NCBI GenBank assembly: GCA_033439265.1
Contig: JAVTVX010000020.1
Location: 17,254,001-17,318,000 of the forward strand
DNA length: 64,000 nt
Origin: Dillenia suffruticosa
Lineage: Eukaryota > Streptophyta > Magnoliopsida > Dilleniales > Dilleniaceae
Reading direction: 5' to 3'
The position numbers and the translations under genes are program-made. The notes beneath the pieces were generated by a model that was not told where the DNA came from, did no database searches, and saw only the letters and a list, made by a program, of their open reading frames with translations. Positions 37,820-50,600 of the stretch are shown here, one piece after another (within the stretch, counting starts at the first letter, position 1; every line of letters starts with the position of its first letter).

Positions 37820-38175
37820 TGAAAGCATTCTCTGATACAATTATAGCGAAATAAATATTTTATATCCCAAGATTTAAGGTCGGGTCACTAACCTTTTTGA
37901 TATACGGGTCTGAAAAATATCACGAATGGATCAATCTCTTTTTGTTCACAATCCAAGAGTCTTTGATTCAAAAAGTATATATGGTGTAGATTTCTTTTTT
38001 TTGTGTATTGTCTCTCATTTCTTCAATGTGCATGATGATGGTTAAGAGAGTTAGGAGTTGGTTTTTCTCTTAAAAAATCACTCTCTCCCTTCCCTCTTTT
38101 GAATTTCAAAATGGATTAAAGGAATGGGTTTGGGTCAAATCTACATGGACGACCACCCAGCACCCATAACTTACA
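37820..38175 (-). repeat. 5' LTR of Copia copy B
   Basis: 356 bp, TGTAAGTTATGGGTGC to GAATGCTTTCA on the minus strand. It aligns with 30394-30750 and 2664-3032 with scattered substitutions. Confidence 0.88.
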
Positions 38176-39171
38176 CATACTAATATCCCAAATGAGTATA
38201 AGATTTGGTCCGCATCTTCTTCCATATTCACAAGTGAGGAGTTTTGTTTGGAGCCCCAACTCGAGGCTAATCGACAGACTGAATCAGTCCTCTATGAATC
38301 AGAACCATAGAGATACGAAATAAGAATTATGGGGTGTGGCATTAGTTAAGTTTAACTCGTTTTTTGAGATTTTTAATTTGCAAATAGAGATGGATTCTAA
38401 CACCGCAGTAGTAAAAACAAATAACTATTTAATTAGTTTTTTTTTTTTTTCCCCTTGTAGCACGGTAAGTCAATATCATCGATTTCTGTCCTAACATATT
38501 TCTTAAAAATTTTCTCATATTTTTAGAGAGACAAATCAATGTACCGATAAGAAAGGTGTGTGTGTGACAGGAACGTTGTTTTAAACTCACCTCCCATGGA
38601 GGTGATCCAGCTTTTGTAGTAAGGATTTTATCGGCCACGAGGTGCCAAAGAGATTCTCTATGTAATGTAATCCTTTGGTGTTGCGCTCGTGTTTTTGAGT
38701 TTTTGACCCCCTCTCACAAAAAGAATATATATCTAATCAAGAGATTACATAAATCATTTGAAATTTTAAAATAATAAAAAATAATTTTCAAAAAAAAAAA
38801 ATCTCATGCCAAAACCTTCACAATTTGTTTATTTAATTCTTAAATAATATTCTAATAAATCAAAACAATTATATTTTAGAAATCATGGGTGGAACGCACG
38901 AGGGGAGCAGATAAATGTTGCCTCCGACTTGCGGGATCCTAGTAAGTTCAAGGAAAAGGGCAAAGTGGTAAATTTGTTGGTTTACTAAAACGCGTGGTTT
39001 GATAATCATTGAAAAAATAAAAGAAAAAAAAAAAAAAAAAAAAAAGAGGTCAGAATTGTGTGTTGTGTTTTTGAGGTCAATCTCTGACATTCTTCGTCTC
39101 ACTCGGGGGTCCGGAGAGGGTTCTCTCGATTTTCTCTATCTTCCTCTCTCTTTCTTCGGTCTCTTTCATCT
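38176..39171 (+). promoter_or_regulatory. Boundary of repeat cluster and upstream region of PEX13
   Basis: From 38176 to about 38400 the DNA is non-repetitive within this window and unassigned. Toward the gene there is a (CT)-rich leader-like stretch (39120-39165, TTCTCTCGATTTTCTC and similar) immediately before the PEX13 ATG, and a poly-A run at 39025-39046. I see no convincing TATA box at the usual distance. No other gene is supported here. Confidence 0.45.
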
Positions 39172-42100
39172 ATGGAGGCCAAGCCCCAGCAATCAGGTGA
39201 CCTTTTCCTTCTCTTGATTGATTATTATACTCTAGGGTTTTCTTTGGATTTGAATTGTTTGCGTTTTTGTTTCTTTAATTCGATTTTAGAAATCACTTGT
39301 ATCCCTGATGATTGTCATGCAATCGAAAATCTTCTTTTGGATTGAAATGGTTTCCTTGTTTTTGAATATGAATTCTTCTGCAATCTGAAACTGATGGTTT
39401 GTTGTATTTATTCCCATATACAGGAAGCTATTAAGTTTGTCCTTGATTTTTTTACTTTCTGTTTAATTTTTTCTCTTGAAAGCTGTTAGCTTCTAGGTAA
39501 CGTAATTCAATTTGAGAAAAAAAATGCTACTTGGAAAATTTCAATCACTTATGGCCTAGAATTATTGTTAAATCTTATCCAAATATTGAATATAATTGGT
39601 AACAACTTTTGGGGAATGGCAGTAAAGATAGTTGGGCAGGCATATACACTGCTAAAGAAGAAGAAAAAGGGGGAAAACAATTTAAAGAAAACACTAGTGA
39701 ACTATGATTGTGCAAAGATGCAAATTACAGATTTTTACAGTCTTTGCCCATCAAAATTAAAAATGCGGTGTTCTTATCTTGACCAGCATTTTTGCTTATC
39801 TAAGCCACCAATCCTTCCTTATCACAGACAAGGAGCGAATATCTTTCTGTAAGCTAGAACTATGAGGCAAGGTCCTTTCATATTCTTTACAACAATTTTT
39901 CCTTTGGTAATTTAATGGCCTCTTGTCCTCAGCCTACCTACCTGTATAGGGGCACAAACTTATCCCTTGTGGCCAATTGTATTTAAGTTTCTTGACAAAA
40001 CTCCCCTGAAAGTTTCCTTGTGGTCTTTATTCAAGTGACCATCTTGTGGTGAGCTGGGAATGAGCATAGAGTGGTTTAACTAGAAATGGTAAAGTGGCAT
40101 AACCATGGCTTACCTTCATTTAAAACAATAAACTTGCTTCCACATACCCATCTATTTCTATGTTCTTTAATCTAGATTTCAAATTCCACTCCCCATAGAT
40201 GTCTAAGTAGCTGACCAGATTTACTGTTCTCCAAGGCTACACCTTAGCATAAAGTTGAAAATTTTTCAATGCATATTTGTAGCTAGATTCAGAATGAATG
40301 TATTTAAACTGGCCTTCAAGGAAAAATTATTATAATTTATTGTGATTGCATCGAGTCAGTACCAGTAAAACAATATTCAAATAAGGTTGTGGTGGCATGA
40401 ACGAAGGTTATGTTTGTTGGCATCTGGTTTTAATTTAAAGACGAGAATAGACATAATATGGGATTTCGACACAACAACTCAATTTCAATCAATAGAAAAT
40501 TGTAACAGATGATCTATATATGTCTCCATATATCTTTAGAAATTTTGTATACAAAATAACCTTCTTGCCTGTAAGTCCTTGAAAATAAATTAATAGAAGT
40601 TCATTGCAATTTTAGGGTGCCCTGCACCCAGGCTAGGCATTTTAGAACTATTTTATATGTATTAGGAATCTTGTTCACATTGGCGGCATTTTAGAAACAG
40701 AAACTGTTTTTCTGCTTTCCCCAGACCCCTTCTCTTAATCAATTTTGTTTTCAAGGCACAGGTCCTGCCGGAGTTAAGGTTTTTACTAGGTCTTTGGTGC
40801 TTAACAAGATTAGTACCAATGTATTCCTACAGAAGAGGAGACCTTTTAAAGCTTATCACTCTAATATTTGTCATGTCTTACGATAACTATGAATCAAAAG
40901 TATCCCTTATTCCTGCATTGTTTCATCACTTGGAAATGTGGAATTGCCCTTATGATTTGTGTGATAATGAGTGGGTTTCTCCTACCAGCTTCCTGGAGTT
41001 GCTTTTGATAAAATTTAGAGGTTTTAGGGAGCAGAAAGATACTTGTCTGTTTTGGTGATGTGCTTTTGTAGCTATTTCATTGTGTATTTGGAGGGAGAGG
41101 AATTGGTCGTTCCCCGGTCTGGGATAAGGTTGTGTTTTATGTCTCTATGTGGGCTTATGCCCGTCTATGATCACTAGTCTATGTGTTGCTTTTTATTCAC
41201 TTATTGGGGATTGCTCATCTTTGGAATTTTTGTATGTTCTTACATCTAATATAATCATTTTTCTATCTGAATCTTGTTTTGAAATTATTTAGGCATTGAC
41301 ACGTATTTGGGGGTTCTTATAGAACATCTCTGTCTGACAATCAGGATTCTTCATAGTTGTTGTTGGGCCACATTTCATCCCGTTTTTGGTAGCTTTTGGG
41401 TACAACTTGGTGCCTTTATGTATGTATTTTGTCAAAAGTCTCCAGCTTTAACAATACATCTGAGACTTCCATTTGGTTTTTGATGCCTCCTGTAAATTTC
41501 AACAAAGATGATGTTCATACCAACCTATGAAGCACAAATGACGTGTCCATGTGACAGACTTAAGATTCAACACACTGCTAACATGCTTTGACACGAATCC
41601 TTACATGTCTAAACAAAAAATAAGTATTTTTAATTTTGGACAGTCTGGACATGAGACATTGTAGCACCTTTATTCCTAAAATTTTATATTTAAATTTTTA
41701 ATAAGTAGATAAGCATATGCGATATGTATAGCTATTATAGATCTTGATTGTTATTCCCGTTTTAATCATCATACTAGTAACATACTTTATAGTAATTTTT
41801 TATACTCATAAATATTAGTATTTATACATTTACATGTATGGTTCAATAACCATACCTTTAGTGTCATTGTCCTATGCTTTTTGAATTTTGTTGTGTCATT
41901 GTGACCGTGTTGTGTTGTGAGGCCGAGTCTTTCTTCATGCTATATATGTACCAACCTAATGGTGAGAATCATCATGATTATTGACCTTAGATTAGGAAGT
42001 ATGTTCTAGGAAGAAAGGGGATAAGAGGATGGAGTTATGTGTACAAGATCAAAATCTTGAGCATGTAATGTTGCCACCTATTTGAATGTTATCTTATTAT

Positions 42101-45100
42101 GCTATTTTTGTTTCCTTAAGAAATATGTTATGCACGTGCAATAGTTTTGATCTGGCAAATAGAAGTTATGGCTGACCAAATGAAACCAATTCTCTCATAC
42201 TTGGGGGACTATTTGATTGTCTAAGTAAATTGATTTGGAGGTAGTTTTGAATGAGGATAAGATGGAGAAAACAGACTATTTTCTATTTGACAGGGTAATA
42301 ATTTTCATTGAATGACTTGTGTCTCATCTCAAAGAAAGAAGAAATTTCTAGAGGAGGAATTTTACTAACAGTAAAAATGGGAGGTTTGATTATGAATCTA
42401 GCTTCAGGCACTTTAACACAAAAACATGTAAATGTTTTCAACTTTCAATTGGAAGCCTGCCTATTCTATGTTTGATTTTAATGTTTATCTTAAATGAACC
42501 AAACAAGTGATGTAAGAAATTTTAACTATGATCAAGGCTGTGAATGATTTCATGACTTTATTTTTAACAGCCAATCAAGTGAAGAGTCCAAAATACCATT
42601 TCTCCCTCACAGGCATGTAAGAGAATAACTGTTGTTACTACTTACATTGACTTATTCAGATTGAATAGCCAAGAATCTGATATGAGGGCCGAAAGATTTT
42701 CAAGCTGCCCTCCAAACTTCACTTACTAATTTACATCTCCATTGGACCTGAGAAGTAGGCAATCTATGTAATCTAATGATGTCCAAGAAAAACTTGGCAA
42801 AACTTGAAGCATCTGTATGAGTTTCAAAAGGCTTTCAAGCTGTCTTCCAAACTTCACTAACTAATTTACATCCACATTGGACATGAGAAGTGGACAATCT
42901 GTCTAATCTAACAATGTCCTTGAAGAAAAACGGGGCTGAATTTTGAGCATTTTTTAACAAATGGTTTCTTTTCTATTATTGTATAATTTTCTGTTGCTTC
43001 CTATCATGTTTTCATGTCTATGATTGTTCCCCCTCACAAAAGACAATTTGCCAAAGTCATATCAATTCTGCCTTCTAGATATATGTTAAGGACTTACCCA
43101 TAGGATGGTCTTGGCCCAATATATTATGAATTCAATTCCAAAGACATCAATTCTAGATTGAGATGTTGTATTATATAAAAAGGACTCAGACTTGTTGAGC
43201 CTACATATTGTCAACTGGGTAATTAGTTACTAGTTGACAAATTGAAAATCCTTCCTTAATATCTCTGACGTAGTTTTTCCCTTTAACAATTTAGAGAATT
43301 GGCCAAAAAAATTTGAGTACTATTCCTTCTTAGCTTCTGTACTTTGTAACTAATGCATCTATGATCTTTATCAACTCTTTCTAATGACATTTTTTATGTA
43401 TATAATTCAGCAAGTAGCCCTCCTCCAAAACCTTGGGAACGTGTAGGAAGTTCATCTGGTCCTGCACCTTTCAAACCCCCCGCTGCCGGTAGTACCAGCG
43501 ATGTAGTTGAGGCTTCCGGCACTGCACAGCCAGGTGAAATTGTCACACCTACCAACAGGAATACAACAATAAATAGAAATCCAGTTGGAAGACCTCTGCC
43601 TACAAGACCTTGGGAGCAGCAGACATATGGAAGTAACTACGGAGGTCTGATCAATTGTTGCACCTTCTGATAACCTTCTTATGAGGATTATGGTACTCAC
43701 TTTTTTTGGTAAAATTGCAGGTTACAACTCTGGCTTGAATTATAATTCAAGCTATGGAGGGACATATGGTTCATATAACGGCTTTGGAGGCTCTTATGGT
43801 GGTGGATTGTATGGTAACAACATGTATAGAGGAGGTTATGGTGGCCTTTATGGAAGCCCTGGCTTATATGGAGGAGGAATGTACAATGGTGGCTTTGGGG
43901 GTCCAATGGGTGGTTTCGGGATGGGTCCATATGGAGATCAAGATCCAAACAATCCATATGGCCCTCCACCATCTCCGCCAGGCTTTTGGATGTCCTTCCT
44001 TCGAGTGGTAAGAATGATGTACTTGGTTCTTTTTCTTTTGATGCAAAGTCTCCTTTATAGCAAATAGAAATTTTCTGATCCATGTCTGAAAACCTATTGT
44101 TACCAAACTCTTGTTATTCTTATCATATTATTATAGTTTTATCTTCTTTGAGCAAACTTTCTCATTCTAGTGGTTCAGATTCATTCAAGATCTGCATGGA
44201 TGATACTGGTTATATTTTGAGTCAAAAGTGTAGTCTGACAACTGAACATGTTTACTAGTAATGTCCCAAGGTAGCATGCAGTCATGAGATCTAAGCTGAG
44301 GGGCTCCAATATAGTCATCCAATATAAGACACTGTTACATGATAAAACCCCAATTTCGGTTTTGTCTCTGGAAATTCTATTGGTTTATTTGGTAACTTTT
44401 GTTACACCTTAGCTAACCTCCAGACTAAATACTGTATTCCAAAATAATGGGGGTCAAATACGTAAATTTATTCTCAGTTTGATTATATGAAGGCTCTGTA
44501 AGTATCATAGTTTTTCTTACTACTTCATTTGACAAGTTCTCTTGAGGTCTCTCTTTCATCCAAGTTCTGAAGCATTTTCAAGTTGTATGAAAGTTGTGTA
44601 TGAAGTAGCTCATTGTGATTGAGTTCTGCCAAAGAAGTTATTTGAGTTTTCTTAGATGTCTCTTTCCTGCAAGATCCTTTTTCCAAAACCAATGGATCTA
44701 TCACATCATAACTATTTTCATAATCTTGGTGCAGCATCTTACATGTTTCATTTTCTAGTAATGATGGTTTCTTCCTCAATCATGACAGATGCAAGGTGTG
44801 GTGACCTTTTTTGGCCGGATTTCTATCCTTATAGATCAAAATACTCAAGCCTTCCATATGTTTATGACTGCCCTTCTCCAGGTACTTTTCCTAACTTTTC
44901 ACACATTCAGATCTCTGCTCAATTAGGACATGTTGAGAAGTTAAACCCTTCCTGATACTTAGGGGGTGAGCACTATTCAATTAAAATCGAAAAAACCGTT
45001 TTCACCGAACCGTTTATTTATATTTTGAATAGTTTATTATGTATTTGATTTGGTTTTAGATAAAATCAAACTTTAATTTGATAGCAATTTTGTATTTCGG

Positions 45101-46094
45101 TCAAACCGAATTAACCAAATTAATTAAAAATATAATATATATTTTTTTAATAATTTTTATTTATATAAGTATTATTATAATATTATAATTAAAATTTAAA
45201 AGAGAAAAAACATAAAAATTAAAAGAGAAAAAACCTAAAAATTAAAAATAATATAGTGGAGAGTGCACAATTAATGAAAGACTTTTAGTTTCCATCTTTC
45301 TAGTTTCAAATTTCCAATATCCAATATCCAATATCCGATCCATTTTTCGGTTCTTCTACTCCCAAGCTTGACTCTCACTCACGCATCTCCCTTACCCTCT
45401 CCTATATTACTCCTTTTTCACTCCCAAAATTTAGTTTATTTCAAATTTCAAATTTTCAAAATGACATTTAGTAAACTAAAATTATAAATAAATTTTGAAT
45501 TTTAAAATTATAATTTATAATTACAAATTGATATGAGTGATATATATTATATTTATATAGACATGAATAGAAAGCAATATTATTTAAAAGTTTTTTATAA
45601 TATGAGATTTTAATAATTCTGTTAATTTGGATAACCAAACTAAATTAACGGCCTATTTTGTTTTAACGAATCTTTGTTTTTTAGTTTATTTGATTAAGTT
45701 ATAGTTATGAAAACTGTATAATTGAATTAAATTGATTATATCAATTTTGATCATTTCAGTTACGGTTTAACCAACGGTTTAACCTAATACTTACCCCTAC
45801 TAATACAAAAGGTGAGTTTTTGGAGTCTTGCTTTTAAATAGTTTAATGGACCCGGTGAAATTTATCCATCATGTGCAGCTTTTCGATCGTTCTGGAATGT
45901 TATATGGAGAGCTGGCAAGATTTGTGTTGAGACTGCTAGGTATTAGAACAAAGCAGAGGAAAGTTCATACTCCTGGTCCCGAAACACTTCCAGGCCCTCA
46001 CCATCCTCAAGGGAACCAGAACTACATTGAGGGACGAAAAGCTCCTCAAGGTGGTGCCTGGGACAGTGTATGGGGAGACAACTCTGGTAACTAA
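39172..46094 (+). CDS. PEX13: Peroxin 13, peroxisomal import docking protein
   Basis: Five coding exons with GT-AG borders: 39172-39196, 43411-43644, 43721-44007, 44789-44881 and 45879-46094. Together they give 855 nt, in frame, 284 residues, close to the usual length of plant PEX13. The N-terminus has a PPPKPWERVG motif (about 11-20) and TRPWEQQTYG (about 70-80). Residues about 83-150 are a Tyr/Gly/Asn-rich low-complexity region. PPSPPGFWMSFLRV (about 168-182) leads into hydrophobic helices through residue 235 (LIDQNTQAFHMFMTALLQ, ELARFVLRLLGI). As in other plant PEX13 proteins there is no SH3 domain. The family sits in the peroxisome membrane and docks cargo receptors with PEX14; the YG-rich part is reported to form the permeable import phase. 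Intron 1 is 4.2 kb. Intron 4 holds a transposon. Confidence 0.95.
42698..42955. repeat. About 135-bp tandem duplication in PEX13 intron 1
   Basis: Two units, starting at 42698 and 42833 with TTTCAAGCTG, share CCAAACTTCACT, CTAATTTACAT, ATTGGAC, TGAGAAGT and AATGTCC/GATGTCC. It is a diverged intronic duplication with no sign of coding. Confidence 0.7.
44960..45799. mobile_element. hAT-like MITE in PEX13 intron 4
   Basis: The ends are TAGGGGGTGAGCACTATT on the left and its imperfect inverted complement (TAGGGGTAAGTATT) on the right. The flanks CTGATACT (44952-44959) and CTAATACA (45800-45807) match at six of eight positions, the 8-bp target size of hAT elements. The interior is AT-rich with AACCG/CGGTT repeats near both ends and no transposase frame. 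Without it, intron 4 would be only about 150 bp. Confidence 0.75.
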
Positions 46095-46276
46095 GTACGA
46101 TTTTTACCCAACCATAATGTGATTTTGCCAAGGAACTCGACTACAATCAGGGCCAGTCTGCAGAGCATAGAAGGCATTATTTCCTGTAAAAGATTGGCCT
46201 CCCCAGATAGCGACGTGATACAATGTTCGGACAAAATGAGAATTAAAGAGGATATATATATATATATATATATCTC

Positions 46277-46403
46277 ATGGAGTGTAAGGATTCCCTCCCC
46301 CCCCCCCCCTTTTATTTTTTGTAACAAACAACCTCTCTCTCTCCTCTCTCTCTCTGTTATGGAGTGTTATGATTCCCTCCCCCCCCCCCCCTTCTGTAAC
46401 AAG
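46277..46403. repeat. C-tract containing duplication downstream of PEX13
   Basis: ATGGAGTGT, then GATTCCCTCC plus a long C run, then TGTAACAA occurs at 46277 and again at 46359, period 82. The units are separated by a CT-rich microsatellite and preceded by a (TA)n run (46254-46273). This probably lies in or near the 3' UTR. Confidence 0.75.
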
Positions 46404-46517
46404 GAACTGGTGCATAAAATGTCAAATTGATATAAAAATTTTAAGTCGTTGGTTATGGTGTTGAGCCAAGTAAAAGTCCACTCTGCCCTTGTTTCTTCAT
46501 TAGTTAAAAGATCGTTT

Positions 46518-46870
46518 TTGGCACATGGAATGCGATTAGATGCCATTGGATTAGTAGGCATCAGATTACAGTAGATGGGAATATTACAATAAAAATTAAC
46601 ATTAAATAAATATTTAGATAAATATATTTTATTGGATAAATATTTGAGTATGGGGATGGATGGATCTATACGTGTTCAAATGTAAATATTTTTTTGGCAC
46701 ATGGAAAATGATTTGATGCCATTGGACTAGTAGGCATCAGATTACAGTAGATGGGAGGCGTGGTATAATAAAAAATTAACATTAAATAAATATTAAGATA
46801 AATATATTCTATTGGATAAATATTTGAGTATGGGAATGGATGGATGTATATGTGTTTGAATGTAAATAAT
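46518..46870. repeat. 176-bp tandem duplication in the PEX13 downstream region
   Basis: The units at 46518 and 46694 both begin TTGGCACATGGAA and share ATTACAGTAGATGGGA, AACATTAAATAAATATT and TTTGAGTATGG. There are few differences, so this is a fairly young duplication. Confidence 0.8.
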
Positions 46871-47650
46871 TAAACTAAGTTCCACGAAAAAAAAATTAAT
46901 TGAACTAATCTATCTAAGCCCAATTAATCTCATGGGTATGGGTAAAGATTAGTTTATCCACTGAGGTGCATTAATCTCTTCACCGACATACGTCTTTACC
47001 ATGAGATATATTGTTAGAATTTAACTATTTTTTATTCAATTCAAACCAATCCTCTCGTTCTGTCAACCAATGGCACCTAACTGGATGGGATTTACATTAA
47101 CCACAACATCCTGGGGCTGAGGCTTCATTAGGTGCAGGCTTGCAGAAGATTTCTACCTTTTTTATTTTTAATACTTAAGAAGAGCGATAGAAATAGAAGT
47201 AAGAGTTTGACTAACAAAGTAGATGAAGTCTCCAGAAATGCAAATCACCATTTTATTTTCTGCTCTATTTATCAAAATAAATGAATGGTAAAAATAACAA
47301 ATTTGGATTAGAACATGGGTTCTACCATGCCTACATTTCACTGAAGGAAAAGAATAGAATACTTAGCTCAAACTTTTTCATTAATAATACTCACAATAAT
47401 GATATCCACTTTCATAGGCAAACACAATCTACACAGTATGCTTAGCAAAAAAACAGAAAAAGAAAAAAAAAATCTGTACAGTACGGTTACCATTTTATAA
47501 TTGTCTGACTTTACACTTCAGTTGGGTTAATTGAATCCATTTAGAGCAAGGCGTGTCTTGTCCCCATGAAGTAGGCCGGGACAATGTGACCATAGATCCA
47601 AAATGTAGAAGCAAGCACATTCTCCCTCATCGCATGTACAGAACTCTGGG
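46871..47650. other. Region between two convergent genes, no gene seen
   Basis: It lies between the PEX13 stop (46094) and the stop of the minus-strand gene at 47651 and should contain the 3' UTRs. AT-rich, with no supported ORF or RNA gene. Confidence 0.5.
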
Positions 47651-50600
47651 TTAGATCATCTCGAATACAACTGCAGAAGAAAATTCATAAAAAATTAATT
47701 AGACAACTAAAAACAACCTTATTAAGTTCACTTTAAGAGAAAATAAAGCTAAGACCAAAAACTGGGTCATGGCCTATTTCAAGCTCTGATTGATGCCATC
47801 AATCTTCATATGCCCATAATGCTAACTATGATAAGTAAGAACTTTGAAACCCCATCACAAAAGAAGAAAAGAGAGAGAGATATAAAACTTATAAGACAAT
47901 TAAATAAAAGAAAAAGATCAGGAAAAGAAAAAGAACTTTATACCTGCATAACTTAATTTTAGAGAAATGCAGTATCCTGGTCTTTTATGCGCATCCCTTA
48001 TCTTTAAAATTTTAAAATCACAATCACACACAAGTATAGTGATATTGATGACAGGAACATAACTGAGACTGATAAGCAATTTGGGGGAACAAGAACCCAA
48101 TAAAGAAGTTACTTGCCTCTTGTTAAGTATAATACTGTTGGAGTCACGCTGGAAGGATGACCATAAACTTGGTCCAAACTCAATGTGCACACTGTAATTA
48201 AGATTTATATGATGGTTAAAATCTGTGCATCGGAACAATCTGCAGTTCCATATGCATACTTCACTGCCATCATACAAAACTTTCTGAATCCACCCCTATG
48301 ACAAAACCACTTATTTCTTGGGGACTGTTTTCCTTCTCTCAGAGAAAAATGTGAGGTGCTAATATTGCCAATTCAACTTCCAACCCAGAGAAATGGAAAT
48401 TGGGGTCACTCCATCTGTGGACAAAACCCTTCTTGAGAATCAAACCTCACCACACCACTTCATGAAAACCCATTTCATCCATGTAGATAGGCAATGCTTA
48501 GATAGGTATTCTGGTAAATCCACCTACAGACAATGAACTCATTTTAGGTAATGTACGCATCTGAATCTACAATATAGTAATACCTCCCAAACCCACCTAG
48601 CAATACCATAGAAAATTCACAACCATGGAAGCCAAGGACAGGCTCAAAATCATTCAAACATAAGAAGCAGAGTGAAAAACAAGAGAGCATGAATCAGGAA
48701 GGATTCAAAACCTAAAACTAAAAGCCCTTTATAAACAGTGCATGAATTAGAACAGTCTGAAATTTTGATATAAAAAAATACCAAGTACACAGAGGCTTGA
48801 GGATAAAAGTTCTCCAGCTACGGGGGATAAGGCAGCTTTGAGGAGGCAGAACAAGTTTTTTCTTATAACAAAAACAAGTTGGTCAATTTCTTAAAGACTG
48901 TCCTCCAACAAAACACCCCCCCCCCAAAAACAAAACAAAAAAAAAAAATCAACTTTAAACCAAAAAGCAGATGGATAGGGAAAGAGGTGTTTTTATTTAT
49001 TAAGCATGGGAACATAACATTATATTACTATTAGTATTTACTTCATTTTTTGCCCTACCCGTATGTATTTCTTAGTCTAATATTTTTCATAGCATATTTC
49101 GTATATCCAGTGACTTCACAGCCTAACCCAAAAACTTTCCTGTTTGGTAACATATTATCCCTCCTAGGGCTTAACACTAGCATCCTCCCTTTGGTTCAAC
49201 AACATGAGTCAAGCTACACCTTCTATCCTTTTCCCTTACCAAACATCTACTGGAGAAATTCTTTCACAACAGTAAGTTTATCAAACAGAAAATTTAGAAA
49301 ATATCATGCAAACACTTCCATGTTGCATTGCTTTGACGATGTTCATCAATAGGTGAACATGATATTTCTCTAGGCACCTTTGTGCTTCATTGAATCACCA
49401 TCATGTTCTCTCTCTAACTGTATTCAACATTGAGCAACTCTAAATAAATAAATAAAGGTTCGGCAAATATTCATATTGACTGATTATATATTAATCCCAG
49501 ATTTACTAATAACCCCAACATGATATGTGATACCAGACTAGAAATGACTTAGTCCTGAACTTACATTATACAGTTGAGCCCTTTGTTTCAGTTTTTGTTG
49601 ACCAGCTCTAGATTTCTAACCGTTTGAACTTACTGGTCTGAACTAGCTAAATGAGTTCCTCAAGGTTTTTGCAGAAGAATCAAACCCTCAAAGTCCAGAA
49701 AAAGATAACCATCATGAAATAACTGTCATGATTTTTAACTGGTGCATGTGGGGTGTCATCTCAAAACACAAAGAAACCTTGAAATTCAAGTTGAGTCGGA
49801 TGACAAACTTACAATGCTCCAGGAAGTAGTATACCCATCTGTTGAGAGCAACCAGCTTCCAGCCTTAGCCCTTGAGCTACTAATATTTGTCAAATCAAAA
49901 TCGAGCAACTCATCATTCAGATCATCGTCATGATCAAAGTCCGTTCTCCTTCTCTTCTTCTTACTACTTCTCCCTTTTCTCTTGAGCCTGTCTGTCTTTG
50001 AACTCCCATCAGAGTTGCATTCTCCAGAAGACCCATTGTCATGAAGCAATTCGTATGCATTGGATGCTTTAAAACTTATCCCACTCCTAGTGAATAATGA
50101 CTCCCAGGACTCTCGAGTTCTGCATTCCTCAAACAATCTGTAATGAAGTACCCATGACCACAGTCCCAAAGGCTTTATCACTTTTATGGACTTTGTCTTG
50201 AAGCATTCTTTCATTATCAGCGCAAAACCACTAGTGTTGCTCGAACTTGTGCTAATCTTGAACACAATATCTTTGATATATTCTTTTTCGTTAAGGAATT
50301 CTTCATCTTGCACAAGCCGCTGTAGCTTGCGGCCTTGGTTAACAACCGCATTTAGGAACAGTAAATTGTCAATGGACTCCCAGTCTTTGCATTTGGTAAG
50401 TACAATCTCAAGCCAAAGAGATGGGTCATCCAAATCCAGTGATTCAACTCTCGGGTTGAGAGATTTAGACATTAACTTCAGAAAAGCACAGAGATCCTGC
50501 TCTTCAAGAATAATTAGAAGATGGTGGCATAAAGAAGAGAATGATTCTTCCATCAGAAACTTGTTGATGGCTTCCCATACTTCTTTGGAGTCCTCTTTGT

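Larger units (their letters stand above)
30394..38175 (-). mobile_element. Ty1/copia element copy B, about 7.8 kb, all domains present but broken
   Basis: Minus-strand order: 5' LTR (38175-37820), primer-binding site, 1.9-kb leader, gag with zinc knuckle, protease, integrase, reverse transcriptase, RNase H, purine tract, 3' LTR (30750-30394). All Copia domains are found in the canonical order, but stops and frameshifts break gag and pol. The flanking pentamers differ (CCGAT left, CATAC right), so no target-site duplication can be shown. Recombination or decay at one end is possible. It belongs to the same family as the copy at 1-3032. Confidence 0.9.

Noticed and set aside
1-38175. Possible intact host gene in the repeat cluster
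   Set aside because: Every frame with recognisable protein similarity belongs to gag or pol of LTR elements and is interrupted. The GC-richer island at 7990-8280 gave no family match.
38590-38615. GGAGGTGATCCAGC matches the reverse complement of a bacterial or plastid 16S rRNA 3' end
   Set aside because: Only 14 bases match, and the neighbouring sequence shows no further rRNA similarity. A chance match or tiny relic, not an rRNA gene.
43697-44106. Minus-strand frames of 128 and 80 codons opposite PEX13 exon 3
   Set aside because: They are shadows of the Tyr/Gly-rich coding exon on the plus strand.
47511-47670. An alternative 43-codon frame in the last exon of the unrecognised gene (CIRDDLTQSSVHAMREN and on)
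   Set aside because: It needs a GC donor at 48120 and skips the well-formed exon 48001-47944. The all GT-AG model keeps phase through that exon and ends VVFEMI.
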